Shown: positions 1-8,128, counted from the stretch's first letter. The stretch is DNA of 64,000 nucleotides from Eubacteriales bacterium (GCA_030536575.1 JAUNPS010000001.1:89585-153584), one strand, 5' to 3'. The notes: generated by a model from the letters alone, not told the origin. Translations and numbers: made by a program.

Positions 1-130
1 GATGCTTTCTGCCGATGCGCCTGTTTTTCCAGAAGCATGGATTCCGCTCCCGCCAGGTCTGATGCTTTCTGCCAATGCGCCTGTTTTCCAGAAGCATGGA
101 TTCCGCCCTCGCCGGGCCCTTATGCTGATC
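1..130. repeat. 60-bp GC-rich tandem repeat
   Basis: Two near-identical 60-bp units (1-60 and 61-120) run head to tail and a third begins at about 121. Each contains GATGCTTTCTGCC, a GCGCCTG block and CAGAAGCATGGATTCCGC. The units differ by a few substitutions and a one-base indel in a T run. The repeat lies just past the 3' end of the flippase-like gene on the minus strand, and its true extent is cut by the window edge. Open frames cross it but have no ribosome binding site, so it is read as non-coding. Confidence 0.75.
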
Positions 131-168
131 CGCCGCCGTGCCGCGTCTATCCTACAGGTGCCGGACGC

Positions 169-1176
169 CTATAAAAGAAAATTCGCCGCAGCGGTCATCA
201 CCGCGCTGATCAACAACTGCGAATAATAACTGATCCCTCTGGACAAAATCATCCCCGGCAGCAGGAAATGCCCTCCGAAAACCGGCAGGAACACCGACAG
301 AAACAGCTTTTCACTAACCCCCATCCCGCCCGGAAGCGGAAGCATATCCACCGCCACCGAAATCATTCCCTGCAATAGGACAATATCAAACAGCCTTTCC
401 CCTTGCAGCCCAAACGCCCGGTAAACCAGATACGTGACAAAAAACAGCACCATTCTCTGTGCAATCGTAATCAAAAACGCTTTCACCACCACGCTCTTAT
501 GGCCCCGGTAAAACTCCGCCGCCGCGTGGTACTGCTCCATCGAACCCTGCAGCTTCTCCATCCGTTCCGGTTTTTCCTTCAGAATGTGAAGCCGTTCTAG
601 CATCCGCAGGCCCTGGATCAGGAAAAAACTGGCCAACCGCGGATGAAACACCAGCACCAGCATTGCCCCGACACAGAACACATTCAGCGTAATCCCCAGG
701 TACATCCAGAACAGCACCGGCTGCAAATACGCCAAAATATGCTGCGGCCGAAACACCAGCACAAACGCCCCGATCACCACCAGCACCATTTTATATGTAA
801 TCGTCACGATCATCAGGATCAGCGTCGACTCCGGCACCGGGATGTCCCCTTTTTTCATATAATAAATCTGCGCCGGCTGTCCGCCGCTGGCGGACGGTGT
901 GATACAGCTGAAAAAGAATCCGATAAACGAATAAAGATAGCATTTCCCCGGATGAACCGAACGGCCAAGCGTTCGCAGAAGATACCAGATAATAATGGAT
1001 TCTCCCCAGATAAACGTGACCACGCACACAATGCCCCACAGCAGATAGCCGATTTTCGCCGTCTTCATATAAGTGAGCACCAGCCCCAGATCCTCGCCTC
1101 GAAATACCGCCCAGACCGTACAGGCAAAAACCACAGCGAGAAAACCCACATTCAAAATCGCTTTTCTTTTTTCCAT
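169..1176 (-). CDS. Flippase-like membrane protein (LPG synthase TM domain / UPF0104 family)
   Basis: A 335-aa integral membrane protein with about seven to eight hydrophobic helices. The order and motifs (FFSCITPSASGGQPAQ near residue 90, LPLPGGMGVSE near residue 285) match the transmembrane domain of lysylphosphatidylglycerol synthase and the AglD/YbhN-like flippase family. The soluble aminoacyl-transferase domain of MprF is absent, so lipid lysylation is unlikely. The role is probably transport or translocation of a lipid-linked substrate, but the substrate is unknown. An AGGAAGGGAA ribosome site precedes the ATG. The PAP2 phosphatase gene ends 28 bp upstream on the same strand, so the two are probably co-transcribed and share lipid-phosphate chemistry. 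Confidence 0.85.
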   Translation of the reverse strand: MEKRKAILNVGFLAVVFACTVWAVFRGEDLGLVLTYMKTAKIGYLLWGIVCVVTFIWGESIIIWYLLRTLGRSVHPGKCYLYSFIGFFFSCITPSASGGQPAQIYYMKKGDIPVPESTLILMIVTITYKMVLVVIGAFVLVFRPQHILAYLQPVLFWMYLGITLNVFCVGAMLVLVFHPRLASFFLIQGLRMLERLHILKEKPERMEKLQGSMEQYHAAAEFYRGHKSVVVKAFLITIAQRMVLFFVTYLVYRAFGLQGERLFDIVLLQGMISVAVDMLPLPGGMGVSEKLFLSVFLPVFGGHFLLPGMILSRGISYYSQLLISAVMTAAANFLL

Positions 1177-1204
1177 TTCCCTTCCTTTCCTGAAGCCGCG
1201 CCAC

Positions 1205-1888
1205 TTACGTAAGACCGGCCCGCTCGTTTATTTTTTCAAAAAATACCATGACCGGACGGTAAAAATTCCCGCGCATGGACAGCGAATAACAAATCTGCGC
1301 CAGTCCCACGCCGCCAATCACATCCACCAGATAATGCTGCTTCGTAAACTGCGTGGAAGCGCACACCAAAACCGCAAAAAACAGCGAAAAATACTGATAC
1401 CAGCGGCTAACTCCCTTCTGTCCCCGAATTCCGATATAGCAGTACCAGCTCGTCAGACAATGAATCGACGGGAACAGATTCGTCGGCTCATCCAGCGCAT
1501 ACACCCAGGCCATCAGCGTATCCCAGATTCCCGTGCCCGTAATCTCCGGGCGGACATTTGTCGTAGGCAGGAAAAGAAAAAAGATTCCGCAGATCAGGCG
1601 GGAAGCAATGTCCGCAGTCACGAACCGATAGAAATGCTCCTTTCCCTGTCTGCTGATCAGAATATAGTTTACAACCCAGAAAAGATAACAGATCAGATAA
1701 ATACTCACCCAGGCCGGAATAAACGGAATCTTTCGGTCCAGCCAGGTCGTAAAATCATAATGATAAGCATTCTTTAAAAATAACCGGATCACAAAATAGA
1801 CGATATCATTTACCAGAAAGCAGGCAAGCAGCGGCAGGATTCCATAGAGCGGGCAGATTTTTCCCGCAATTTTTTTCAGTCGTGCCAT
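1205..1888 (-). CDS. PAP2-family membrane phosphatase
   Basis: About 227 aa, multi-spanning. It carries the PAP2/Aur1-type signature: FPSIHCLTSWY in the middle (motif 2, with the catalytic-type histidine) and KQHYLVDVIGG near the C-terminus (motif 3). These proteins hydrolyse or transfer lipid phosphates such as phosphatidate or undecaprenyl diphosphate at the membrane; the substrate here cannot be told. The reading frame is open back to a TTG at 1942, but the ATG at 1888 has a GGGAGGG site eight bases upstream and starts just before the first hydrophobic stretch, so it is preferred. It is followed by the flippase-like gene. Confidence 0.8.
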   Translation of the reverse strand: MARLKKIAGKICPLYGILPLLACFLVNDIVYFVIRLFLKNAYHYDFTTWLDRKIPFIPAWVSIYLICYLFWVVNYILISRQGKEHFYRFVTADIASRLICGIFFLFLPTTNVRPEITGTGIWDTLMAWVYALDEPTNLFPSIHCLTSWYCYIGIRGQKGVSRWYQYFSLFFAVLVCASTQFTKQHYLVDVIGGVGLAQICYSLSMRGNFYRPVMVFFEKINERAGLT

Positions 1889-2017
1889 GCTGCCGTCCCT
1901 CCCCGCATTGTCGCGCTCCGTATTCATGCGCCGCTGTATCAAAAAACATCCGGCCCTCCCGGAGCTTCCGTTTCCGCTGCTCGAAAGAAGGACGCCTTCC
2001 CCGCAGCCGTTTTGACT

Positions 2018-2048
2018 ATTATAGCACTTTTTTCTGATATTGTGTCAA
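2018..2048 (-). promoter_or_regulatory. Probable promoter of the PAP2-flippase pair
   Basis: Read on the minus strand: TTGACA (2048-2043), a 19-base spacer and TATAAT (2023-2018) preceded by TGC, an extended -10. The spacer is slightly long, which the extended -10 may offset. Transcription would run into the PAP2 gene at 1888. The rest of 2050-2186 shows only AT-rich sequence and a short GC hairpin near 2117-2130. Confidence 0.55.
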
Positions 2049-2186
2049 ATATTTTGAAAATTCACGCAATATTAACGTGTCATTCATAATACGGACATAT
2101 TTCCCCGTGCCCCCAGCCCGTAGGGCTTTTGCTTTATGAGGTCAACGTATTACAGTTTTATCACAAAGTGCTATTTCCTATAAAAA

Positions 2187-2216
2187 AGACGATGGAGATT
2201 CGTTTCTCCACCGTCT
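2187..2216 (-). terminator. Intrinsic terminator after the 226-aa membrane protein gene
   Basis: Arms AGACGATGGAGA and TCTCCACCGTCT form a stem with one mismatch and a short loop. On the minus strand it is followed by six T residues. It lies 12 bp beyond the stop of the gene ending at 2229 and would close the ftsH transcription unit. Confidence 0.8.
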
Positions 2217-2228
2217 GATTCTTAACCT

Positions 2229-2909
2229 TTATTCCTGGAACAGATATTCAATAAATGCGACCGTATTCTCCAGATTCTTCCCGGACGCCACCGCGCACAG
2301 ATAAACCGGCTCATACGCCGTAAGCCCCAGTTCCTTCCACTTCGGCGCATCCTGAATCAAGATCGCGTCGCCCTGCACATAATCCTTCAATTCCTCGTAC
2401 AGCTCTTCGCTCAGAACCTCCGTCTTCATATCAAAGAAGGACTCCTGCTCGGAATAGTGCTCATAGTTCTCCTCATTACAGATCATCACATCCAGCGAAC
2501 CCGCCGCAATCAGCGCCAGCGTCTTCGCCTGCATCGCATACTCCGTCTGGGCGTCGCCATACATCTGAAGCGAAGTGTCAATGGTCACAATGTGGTACTC
2601 ATCCTCATCTCCCAGATAAGCCTTAAAATCTGCTGCCGCCAGATCCGGATCTTCCTCCATATTGGCATTGATCACCGCCGCGTAGAAAATATCATCCTTC
2701 TTCATATTATCTACCCATTCGACGATAAAACAAATCAAAAGGATCACGCCTAAAATCGCCGCCATCTGGGGTTTATAGTACGCCCAGATGTACTCCAGCT
2801 TTCCTTTCCAGCCCATGGAGTGAAGCTTCTCCTTCTCAAGCTCCCGCTTATCCTTTCGGGTCATATCTGACTCATAACGTTTCTTCTGATGTTCCTGCTG
2901 TTCCGCCAT
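2229..2909 (-). CDS. Hypothetical single-pass membrane protein downstream of ftsH
   Basis: A 226-aa protein with a charged cytoplasmic N-terminus of about 48 residues, rich in Lys/Glu/Gln, then one strongly hydrophobic helix (about residues 49-65) and an acidic C-terminal domain of about 160 residues expected outside the cytoplasm. I do not recognise a domain. The gene overlaps the end of ftsH by 38 bp and has a good AAGGAG site before its ATG, so the two are translationally linked. By position it might be an FtsH partner or substrate adaptor, but this is only inference. Confidence 0.75.
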   Translation of the reverse strand: MAEQQEHQKKRYESDMTRKDKRELEKEKLHSMGWKGKLEYIWAYYKPQMAAILGVILLICFIVEWVDNMKKDDIFYAAVINANMEEDPDLAAADFKAYLGDEDEYHIVTIDTSLQMYGDAQTEYAMQAKTLALIAAGSLDVMICNEENYEHYSEQESFFDMKTEVLSEELYEELKDYVQGDAILIQDAPKWKELGLTAYEPVYLCAVASGKNLENTVAFIEYLFQE

Positions 2910-4734
2910 CTGTAACTCCTTTCAGGTTCAGAATCCGCATGAATTCTTCGCCTGTAATCGTCTCATTCTCGTAAAGATATTTTGAAATTTCGTGAAGCTT
3001 TCCAATGTTATCCGACAAAATCTGATAAGCTTTGTCGTACTGGTTCTTCACAAGCTCCACAACCTTTTGGTCAAGGATCGTCTGTGTCTCCGGCGAGCAG
3101 GCCAGGGACGCGTCGCCGCCCAGATACTGGTTCGTCACCGTTTCCATCGCAACCATACCGAATTCCTCGCTCATGCCGTAGCGGGAGATCATCGCCCGCC
3201 CCAGCTTCGTCGCCTGTTCGATATCGTTCGAAGCGCCGGTGGTAATCTGGTGGAATACCAGCTCTTCCGCCGCACGCCCTCCGGTAAGAGTGGCAATCTT
3301 ATTCTCCATCTCCTCCTTGGTCATCAGGAAATGCTCGCCTTCCTCCACCTGCATGGTGTAACCCAGCGCCCCGGATGTACGGGGAATGATCGTAATCTTA
3401 TGCACAGGCGCGGACTCGGTCTGCAATGCCGCCACCAGCGCATGTCCCACCTCGTGGTACGCCACAACCAGCTTTTCTTTATTCGAAAGCACCCGGTTCT
3501 TCTTCTGATAACCGGCAATGACTACCTCAACGCTTTCTTCCAGATCCGCCTGGGTCGCAAATCTGCGGCCGTCACGAACTGCGCGCAGAGCGCCTTCATT
3601 GATAATATTGGCCAGTTCCGCACCGGAAGCGCCCGCTGCGGCCCGCGCGATCGCGCCAAAATCTACATTGTCCGCAATCTTAATCTTCTTCGCGTGGACT
3701 CTCAGGATATCTTCCCGGCCTTTCAGATCCGGCAGTTCCACCGGAACCCGCCGGTCAAACCGTCCCGGACGAAGCAGGGCCGGATCCAGGGATTCCGGAC
3801 GGTTCGTGGCCGCCAGGATCACAACACCCTTCGAGCCGTCGAACCCGTCCATCTCGGTCAGGAGCTGGTTCAGGGTCTGCTCACGCTCGTCATTTCCGCC
3901 CGGCATCGCGCCGTCACGCTTCTTTCCGATGGTATCGATCTCGTCGATGAAGACGATACAAGGAGCTTTTTCATTCGCCTGCTTGAACAGGTCACGGACT
4001 TTCGCCGCGCCCATGCCGACGAACATTTCCACGAATTCGGAACCGGAGATCGAGAAGAACGGAACGTCCGCTTCTCCGGCTACGGCCTTCGCCAGCAGGG
4101 TTTTCCCGGTGCCGGGAGGGCCTACGAGCAGCGCGCCTTTTGGCATGGATGCGCCGATGTCCTGATATTTCTGAGGATTATGAAGGAAATCGACAATCTC
4201 CTGGAGGACTTCCTTCGCCTCATCTTCTCCGGCTACGTCGGAAAATTTAATGCCGGTGGTGGACTTTACGTACACCTTCGCATTACTCTTTCCCATGCCA
4301 AACATCATGGAATCGCCGCCGCCCATCTTTGAGGTCATTTTCTTCATCAGGAACTGGCCTACGGCTACGATCAGAATGATCGGCAGCACATAACCGATCA
4401 GGATCTGCAAGAGCAGCGAGGGCTGTTTTACGATCTCTTTCGAGAAACGCGCGCCGGATTTATAGAGCCTGGATACCAGTTCAATATCGTCGATGACGCC
4501 GGTCTTATAAACATTTTCTCCGGATTTATCCGTAAACGTAATCTGGGTATCACTGATGTCTACATAGCCAACCTGCTGGGCTTCCACCATTTCCAGGAAG
4601 GTACTGTAATCGACTTCCTGGACTCTGCGTTCTACCAGGCTTGGATAGATCAGGACATTAATCAGGAACAGGACCACCAGCGCAATGATGTAGTAAAACA
4701 CGAATGGTTTTTTTGGGGGTTTTACTTCCTGCAT
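2872..4734 (-). CDS. ftsH: ATP-dependent zinc metalloprotease FtsH
   Basis: A 620-aa membrane-anchored AAA+ protease that degrades misfolded or regulated membrane and cytosolic proteins. Visible order: TM helix at about 12-30, a small external domain, TM helix at about 107-128, AAA domain with Walker A GPPGTGKT (205-212), Walker B VFIDEID (about 261-267), second region of homology with NRPESLDPALLRPGRFDRR (about 311-329), then the M41 protease domain with zinc motif HEVGH (427-431). Length is normal for the family. It starts at the ATG of 4734 after an AGGAG-type site; a TATAAT promoter lies about 90 bp upstream. Confidence 0.97.
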   Translation of the reverse strand: MQEVKPPKKPFVFYYIIALVVLFLINVLIYPSLVERRVQEVDYSTFLEMVEAQQVGYVDISDTQITFTDKSGENVYKTGVIDDIELVSRLYKSGARFSKEIVKQPSLLLQILIGYVLPIILIVAVGQFLMKKMTSKMGGGDSMMFGMGKSNAKVYVKSTTGIKFSDVAGEDEAKEVLQEIVDFLHNPQKYQDIGASMPKGALLVGPPGTGKTLLAKAVAGEADVPFFSISGSEFVEMFVGMGAAKVRDLFKQANEKAPCIVFIDEIDTIGKKRDGAMPGGNDEREQTLNQLLTEMDGFDGSKGVVILAATNRPESLDPALLRPGRFDRRVPVELPDLKGREDILRVHAKKIKIADNVDFGAIARAAAGASGAELANIINEGALRAVRDGRRFATQADLEESVEVVIAGYQKKNRVLSNKEKLVVAYHEVGHALVAALQTESAPVHKITIIPRTSGALGYTMQVEEGEHFLMTKEEMENKIATLTGGRAAEELVFHQITTGASNDIEQATKLGRAMISRYGMSEEFGMVAMETVTNQYLGGDASLACSPETQTILDQKVVELVKNQYDKAYQILSDNIGKLHEISKYLYENETITGEEFMRILNLKGVTDGGTAGTSEETL

Positions 4735-4819
4735 AACTTTTTCTCCTTTCTGCCGCCCGAAAGCGACAATCAGAAACAGCAGCCGTGCTACGATGACTGC
4801 TGCTTTCTTCGCCTGACCC

Positions 4820-4848
4820 CATTATAAAATCCGCCCCGTGAAAAAACA
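4820..4848 (-). promoter_or_regulatory. Probable ftsH promoter
   Basis: On the minus strand: TTGTTT (4848-4843), a 17-base spacer and TATAAT (4825-4820). Spacing is ideal and it sits about 90 bp before the ftsH start codon. Confidence 0.6.
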
Positions 4849-4888
4849 ATGTTTATTTTCTAAATAAAATATAAAGAAATTCCTTAAT

Positions 4889-5030
4889 GTTACTGTTCAC
4901 TCGTACCTCGTTCCAGTAACAACTCGCAGGCTCATTTTAAGTTTTGCTTCGCAAAAGAGCCTGCTCACACCTGAATCACGTTCTTACGTACCTGAGCAGC
5001 TAAGTACTCAGGTACTGTCTGAACAGTAAC
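4889..5030. mobile_element. 142-bp MITE-like element, copy 1, with 7-bp target duplication
   Basis: Non-coding element bounded by inverted ends GTTACTGTTCA and TGAACAGTAAC-type sequence. Inside are further complementary blocks: AGGCTCATTTTAAG and CTTCGCAAAAGAGCCT can pair, as can TACCTGAGCAGC and GCTCAGGTA-like sequence. CCTTAAT occurs directly on both sides (4882-4888 and 5031-5037), as expected for a target-site duplication. A second copy, almost identical, lies at 36045-36186. The right-hand duplication holds the stop codon of the HPr-like gene, so insertion occurred at the very end of that gene. No transposase is encoded, so it must be mobilised in trans. Confidence 0.8.
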
Positions 5031-5032
5031 CC

Positions 5033-5263
5033 TTAATAACAAATGTATTCGGAAAGCTCTTCCAGCAGATCGCTGCAATCTACAGCATGTACCTGCAGTT
5101 CCACATTTTCCGCATTACTCAGGCTGAACGCACTGATAATGGATTTCGCATCCAGGACAGAACCTTCGCTGGCAAGGTTCACATGATAATCAAAATGATT
5201 CACGATATTAACAAAACGGATGATATCTTCCGGTTTATGAAACTTTACTGGAATGTTCGGCAC
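5033..5263 (-). CDS. HPr-like small protein
   Basis: A 76-aa protein resembling the HPr fold of PTS phosphocarriers. The best-matching part is VNLASEGSVLDAKSIISAFSLS in the middle, equivalent to the segment around the regulatory serine helix of HPr. The canonical GLHARPA active-site loop is not preserved; there is one nearby histidine, but in a different setting (FHKPED). Phosphoryl transfer is therefore doubtful and a regulatory or structural role is possible. The frame is open to a GTG at 5272, but that codon abuts the AAAGGAA site. The GTG at 5263 has better spacing and is chosen. A MITE begins directly at the stop codon. Confidence 0.75.
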   Translation of the reverse strand: MPNIPVKFHKPEDIIRFVNIVNHFDYHVNLASEGSVLDAKSIISAFSLSNAENVELQVHAVDCSDLLEELSEYICY

Positions 5264-5298
5264 TTTACTCACTTCCTTTGGTATCTTTTACTATTGAC

Positions 5299-5326
5299 AT
5301 TATATCGAAAATGTAAACGATAGCAA
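5299..5326 (-). promoter_or_regulatory. Probable promoter of the HPr-like gene
   Basis: On the minus strand: TTGCTA (5326-5321), a 16-base spacer, TATAAT (5304-5299). It lies about 35 bp before the start codon. Confidence 0.55.
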
Positions 5327-5385
5327 ATGGATTTTTCATGAATTTTATATTAATTTTTTTACGATTTTTGAAAGTTTTTGCTTTC

Positions 5386-6348
5386 TTACAGAATATCCTG
5401 TTCTCCGAGCCTTCGGATGTTCTCCCGGATCACTCTGGCCGAGCCGGAAAACTGCGCCTGCTCCTCTCCGGTCAGGTAAAATTCGCCGATATCCTCCACC
5501 CCATTCCGGTTCAGGATCGCCGGAACGCCGCAGTAAATGCCGCTTTCTCCGTACTCGCCGTCCAGATAGGCTGAAACCGCATAAATCTGATTTTCATCAT
5601 AGAGAATCGCTTTTACGATCGCCGTAACGGCGCTGGCAATGCCGTACTGAGTGTTTCCCTTAGCCTTCAATACATACCCGCCGGATTTCCGCACTTCTTC
5701 CACCATGTGTTCCAGGTCAATTTCGTTGAGCCTGCCGCCTTTTTCTTTTGCAATGATCTGAAAACTCTTTCCTCCCGCACGCACATGGCTCCAGGGGATC
5801 ATCATGGCGTCTCCGTGTTCGCCCATCACATAGGCGTCCACGCTCCGCGGGTCGATCAGCATCGCTTTTGCGATCAGGTGCTTCAGGCGGGCCGTCTCCA
5901 GAATCGTTCCCGTCCCGATGACCCTGGACGCTGGAAGGCCGGAAAGCTTCCACACCAGCCAGGCCATCACATCCACCGGATTCGAAACGACCAGGAAAAT
6001 ACCGTCAAATCCGCTGGCCATGACCTGGGGGACAATGGAGCGCATGATGGACGCGGACTTGTCCAGCATGGCCCGGCGGTCGGTTTCGCCGTTCAGCGGG
6101 GCCGCGGCGGTGATGACGACAATATCGGCATCGGCGCATTCCTCGTAACCGCCCGCGCCGACGCGGACATTCCGGCGCTGGAATTCCATGCTGTGCTGCA
6201 TATCCAGGGCTTCTCCCCCGGCTTTTTCCTGGTTCAGGTCTACGAGGACGACTTCCGCCGCAACGCCCTGGACGACAAGGCTGTAGGCGGTGGTGGCGCC
6301 GACGGCGCCGGAGCCGATGATGGCGACTTTGGATTTGCTGATTTTCAT
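5386..6348 (-). CDS. L-lactate / L-2-hydroxyacid dehydrogenase
   Basis: A 320-aa NAD-dependent enzyme of the LDH/MDH family. Nucleotide-binding GSGAVG at 12-17, NAD-selecting Asp in LVDLN (about 37), SNPVDV at 122-127, the substrate-binding Arg in ETARLK (154) and the catalytic His in GEHGD (178). The loop that sets substrate choice reads AAPLN-GETD. The position that is Gln in lactate and Arg in malate dehydrogenases appears to be Leu (85), and the loop is one residue short, so a bulkier 2-oxoacid may be used. The frame runs upstream to 6603 but that part is low-complexity repeat. The ATG at 6348 follows AAGGAGGAATTAACC and is clearly the start. Confidence 0.88.
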   Translation of the reverse strand: MKISKSKVAIIGSGAVGATTAYSLVVQGVAAEVVLVDLNQEKAGGEALDMQHSMEFQRRNVRVGAGGYEECADADIVVITAAAPLNGETDRRAMLDKSASIMRSIVPQVMASGFDGIFLVVSNPVDVMAWLVWKLSGLPASRVIGTGTILETARLKHLIAKAMLIDPRSVDAYVMGEHGDAMMIPWSHVRAGGKSFQIIAKEKGGRLNEIDLEHMVEEVRKSGGYVLKAKGNTQYGIASAVTAIVKAILYDENQIYAVSAYLDGEYGESGIYCGVPAILNRNGVEDIGEFYLTGEEQAQFSGSARVIRENIRRLGEQDIL

Positions 6349-6369
6349 GGTTAATTCCTCCTTCTTGTG

Positions 6370-6555
6370 CTGGGATGCTGCTTCCCTGGCCGGACGCTTT
6401 TGCAGGCCGGATTCGTGTGGCTGGGCGGCGGGATAACGCTTCTCTGGCTGGGCGCTTTTGCAGGCCGGATTCGTGTGGCCGAGCGCGCGGGCAGGCTGGA
6501 TTCGCGGGGCCGAGCCGCTGGATTGCCGTTTCTCTGGCCGGGCGCTTTTGCGAGT
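6370..6555. repeat. GC-rich degenerate tandem repeat upstream of the dehydrogenase
   Basis: A block built on CTGGCCGGGCGCTTTTGC followed by AGGCCGGATTCGTGTGG occurs about three times with drift (near 6380, 6450 and 6530). It fills the space between the terminator at 6565-6596 and the dehydrogenase start. Reading frames cross it by chance. The leader contains no obvious AT-rich promoter. Confidence 0.65.
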
Positions 6556-6564
6556 TGAATTCAA

Positions 6565-6596
6565 AAAGTGCAGCCGCGTTTTAACGGCTGCACTTT
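6565..6596 (-). terminator. Intrinsic terminator after the 73-aa protein gene
   Basis: A perfect 12-bp stem, AAAGTGCAGCCG with CGGCTGCACTTT, and an eight-base loop, followed on the minus strand by a run of T. It starts four bases beyond the stop codon at 6600 and separates that gene from the dehydrogenase. Confidence 0.88.
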
Positions 6597-6599
6597 CAG

Positions 6600-6821
6600 T
6601 CAATATATTTTCTTTAATTCTTCAGGTTTAATTCCGTACTGTTCAAGAAACTGCTCCAGCTCCCGGTCGCTGCGAATCAGGGTGATTTCTTCAAAACTAC
6701 CGTCGGAAAGGTTCTGAAAGCCTGCGACACGCTCGCCGGTACAGATGCTGGCGCGAACGGCGGGAGCCTTCTCGGAACGGTCGAAGGTTTTAAGGGTGGT
6801 TTTTTTCTTTCGGAACAACAT
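6600..6821 (-). CDS. Small conserved hypothetical protein
   Basis: A 73-aa protein with a basic start (MLFRKKK) and an acidic end (ELEQFLEQYGIKPEELKKIY). I recognise it only as resembling small Lachnospiraceae proteins of unknown function. There is no signal peptide or membrane helix. The ATG at 6827 is too near the AGGAGGG site, whereas the ATG at 6821 has normal spacing and is preferred. It ends at a strong terminator and is probably monocistronic. Confidence 0.7.
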   Translation of the reverse strand: MLFRKKKTTLKTFDRSEKAPAVRASICTGERVAGFQNLSDGSFEEITLIRSDRELEQFLEQYGIKPEELKKIY

Positions 6822-6872
6822 GCGCATCCCTCCTGTTTGGGATAGTATAGCAGATTTTCCGGGGAATGTCTA

Positions 6873-7448
6873 TCATTTAAAAATCATTCTCGGTAAGATC
6901 TCCAGCAGCTGCTCCGTCAGTTCCTCCTTCGAAATCTCCTTCCGGTGTGTAAACCACCACTTTGCAACTTGCATAACCGCCCCGGCAAATAACTCCGCCA
7001 GAATCTCCGGGTCCGCTGCCAGCTCATTGCCCCTGCCTTCAATGATCTTCAGATGCTGTTTCACCTGCTCATTTAACTCTTTGGTAATCAAATCCAGCGT
7101 AGGCACTAACATGCTGTCCGCCTCAACCGCACAGATAAAATCCTCATATTCCTCCAAAAAATCCAGTGCAAACCGAATCATACATGGAATATAGGTTTCC
7201 GGTCCCATTTCCATAGCAACCTGTTCGCTTTGCTTTAAATACTCCTGTTTCATCTGGCGGATCATAAAAGCAAAAAAATCATATTTGTCCGAAAAATGGC
7301 TGTAAAAAGTGGCTGGTCTGGTTCTCGCACGGCTGCACAACTCCCGCACCGTAATCTTATCAAACGTCTTTTCCGTAATCAGCTCCTGAAAAGCCAGAAA
7401 CAGCGCGTCATACGTCTTTTGTACCCTTAAATCCACTTTTTCTTCCAC
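6873..7448 (-). CDS. TetR/AcrR-family transcriptional regulator
   Basis: A 191-aa regulator. Residues about 8-55 form a TetR-type helix-turn-helix with FDKITVRELCSRARTRPATFYSHF; the rest is the helical ligand domain with a conserved LDFLEEYEDF segment. It starts at a GTG (7448) after AAGAGG. It is divergent from the DUF308 membrane protein gene, so repression of that gene and of itself is the obvious hypothesis. The inducer is unknown. Confidence 0.88.
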   Translation of the reverse strand: MEEKVDLRVQKTYDALFLAFQELITEKTFDKITVRELCSRARTRPATFYSHFSDKYDFFAFMIRQMKQEYLKQSEQVAMEMGPETYIPCMIRFALDFLEEYEDFICAVEADSMLVPTLDLITKELNEQVKQHLKIIEGRGNELAADPEILAELFAGAVMQVAKWWFTHRKEISKEELTEQLLEILPRMIFK

Positions 7449-7481
7449 CCTGCGCCTCTTTCCAATACCGTAACAGCTTTC

Positions 7482-7582
7482 GGGTAACTGTCAATTATTT
7501 TACACCAGCTTGCCCTTTACGCCTTGTTTCCCAAAATCGACTGTATTATAATGCGAATCGTAACAAATGTCAATTATCTTAA
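7482..7582. promoter_or_regulatory. TetR-DUF308 intergenic promoter region with direct repeats
   Basis: Plus-strand promoter TTGTTT (7524-7529), 17-base spacer, TATAAT (7547-7552), which drives the DUF308 gene. The sequence GTAAC-N2-TGTCAATTAT-type occurs on both sides (about 7483-7494 and 7561-7576). These repeats flank the promoter and could bind the adjacent TetR protein. Confidence 0.5.
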
Positions 7583-7597
7583 GGGAGGAACGTTTTA

Positions 7598-8128
7598 ATG
7601 AAAGAGAAATCGTCGATTATTATCATGAGTCTTGCGGAAATCCTTGTCGGAATTCTGCTGTTGGTAAACCCGGTAGGCCTGACCACCTGGATTCTTATGG
7701 CTTTTGGAATCGGGCTGATTTTATTTGGTGCATACAATATCATTCAGTATTTCCGTCTGCCCGCAGGCGAAGCGGCTATGAAAAAGTCCCTTGCTGCCGG
7801 GATTCTGGCGGTTCTGATCGGACTTTGGTTCGTCCTGCGCAATGACTGGCTTATCGCACTCTTCCCGCTGCTGACGACGCTTTATGGGGTCGGGGTTCTG
7901 GTGAACGGTGTTTTGAAGATTCAGTGGGCGGCGGATATGGTTCGGCTGAAGAGAGGACAGTGGGTGTGGATGGCACTGTCGGCGGCGGTGACGCTGATTT
8001 GTGCGGCGGTGATACTGGCGCATCCGTTTTCTACGACGGCGGCGCTGTGGATCTTTATTGGGATTTCGATGATTGTGGAAGCGGTGATTGATATTATGGT
8101 GGTTCTTTTTAAGAAAGGCAAGAAATAA
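7598..8128 (+). CDS. DUF308 / HdeD-like membrane protein
   Basis: A 176-aa protein made of six hydrophobic helices in three hairpin-like pairs, typical of the DUF308/HdeD family. In enterobacteria HdeD contributes to acid resistance; the function in Firmicutes is unknown. The ATG follows AAGGGAGGAACGTTTTA. A TetR gene lies divergently upstream, so expression is probably inducible. Confidence 0.85.
   Translation: MKEKSSIIIMSLAEILVGILLLVNPVGLTTWILMAFGIGLILFGAYNIIQYFRLPAGEAAMKKSLAAGILAVLIGLWFVLRNDWLIALFPLLTTLYGVGVLVNGVLKIQWAADMVRLKRGQWVWMALSAAVTLICAAVILAHPFSTTAALWIFIGISMIVEAVIDIMVVLFKKGKK

Noticed and set aside
1-130. CRISPR-like array
   Set aside because: The 60-bp units are adjacent without spacers and there are no cas genes.
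4889-5030. Structured RNA or riboswitch instead of a mobile element
   Set aside because: The near-identical copy at 36045-36186 in a different setting and direct target duplications at both copies favour a MITE.
6349-6603. N-terminal extension of the dehydrogenase
   Set aside because: It translates the GC-rich tandem repeat and the terminator at 6565-6596; the ATG at 6348 has an ideal ribosome site and matches family length.
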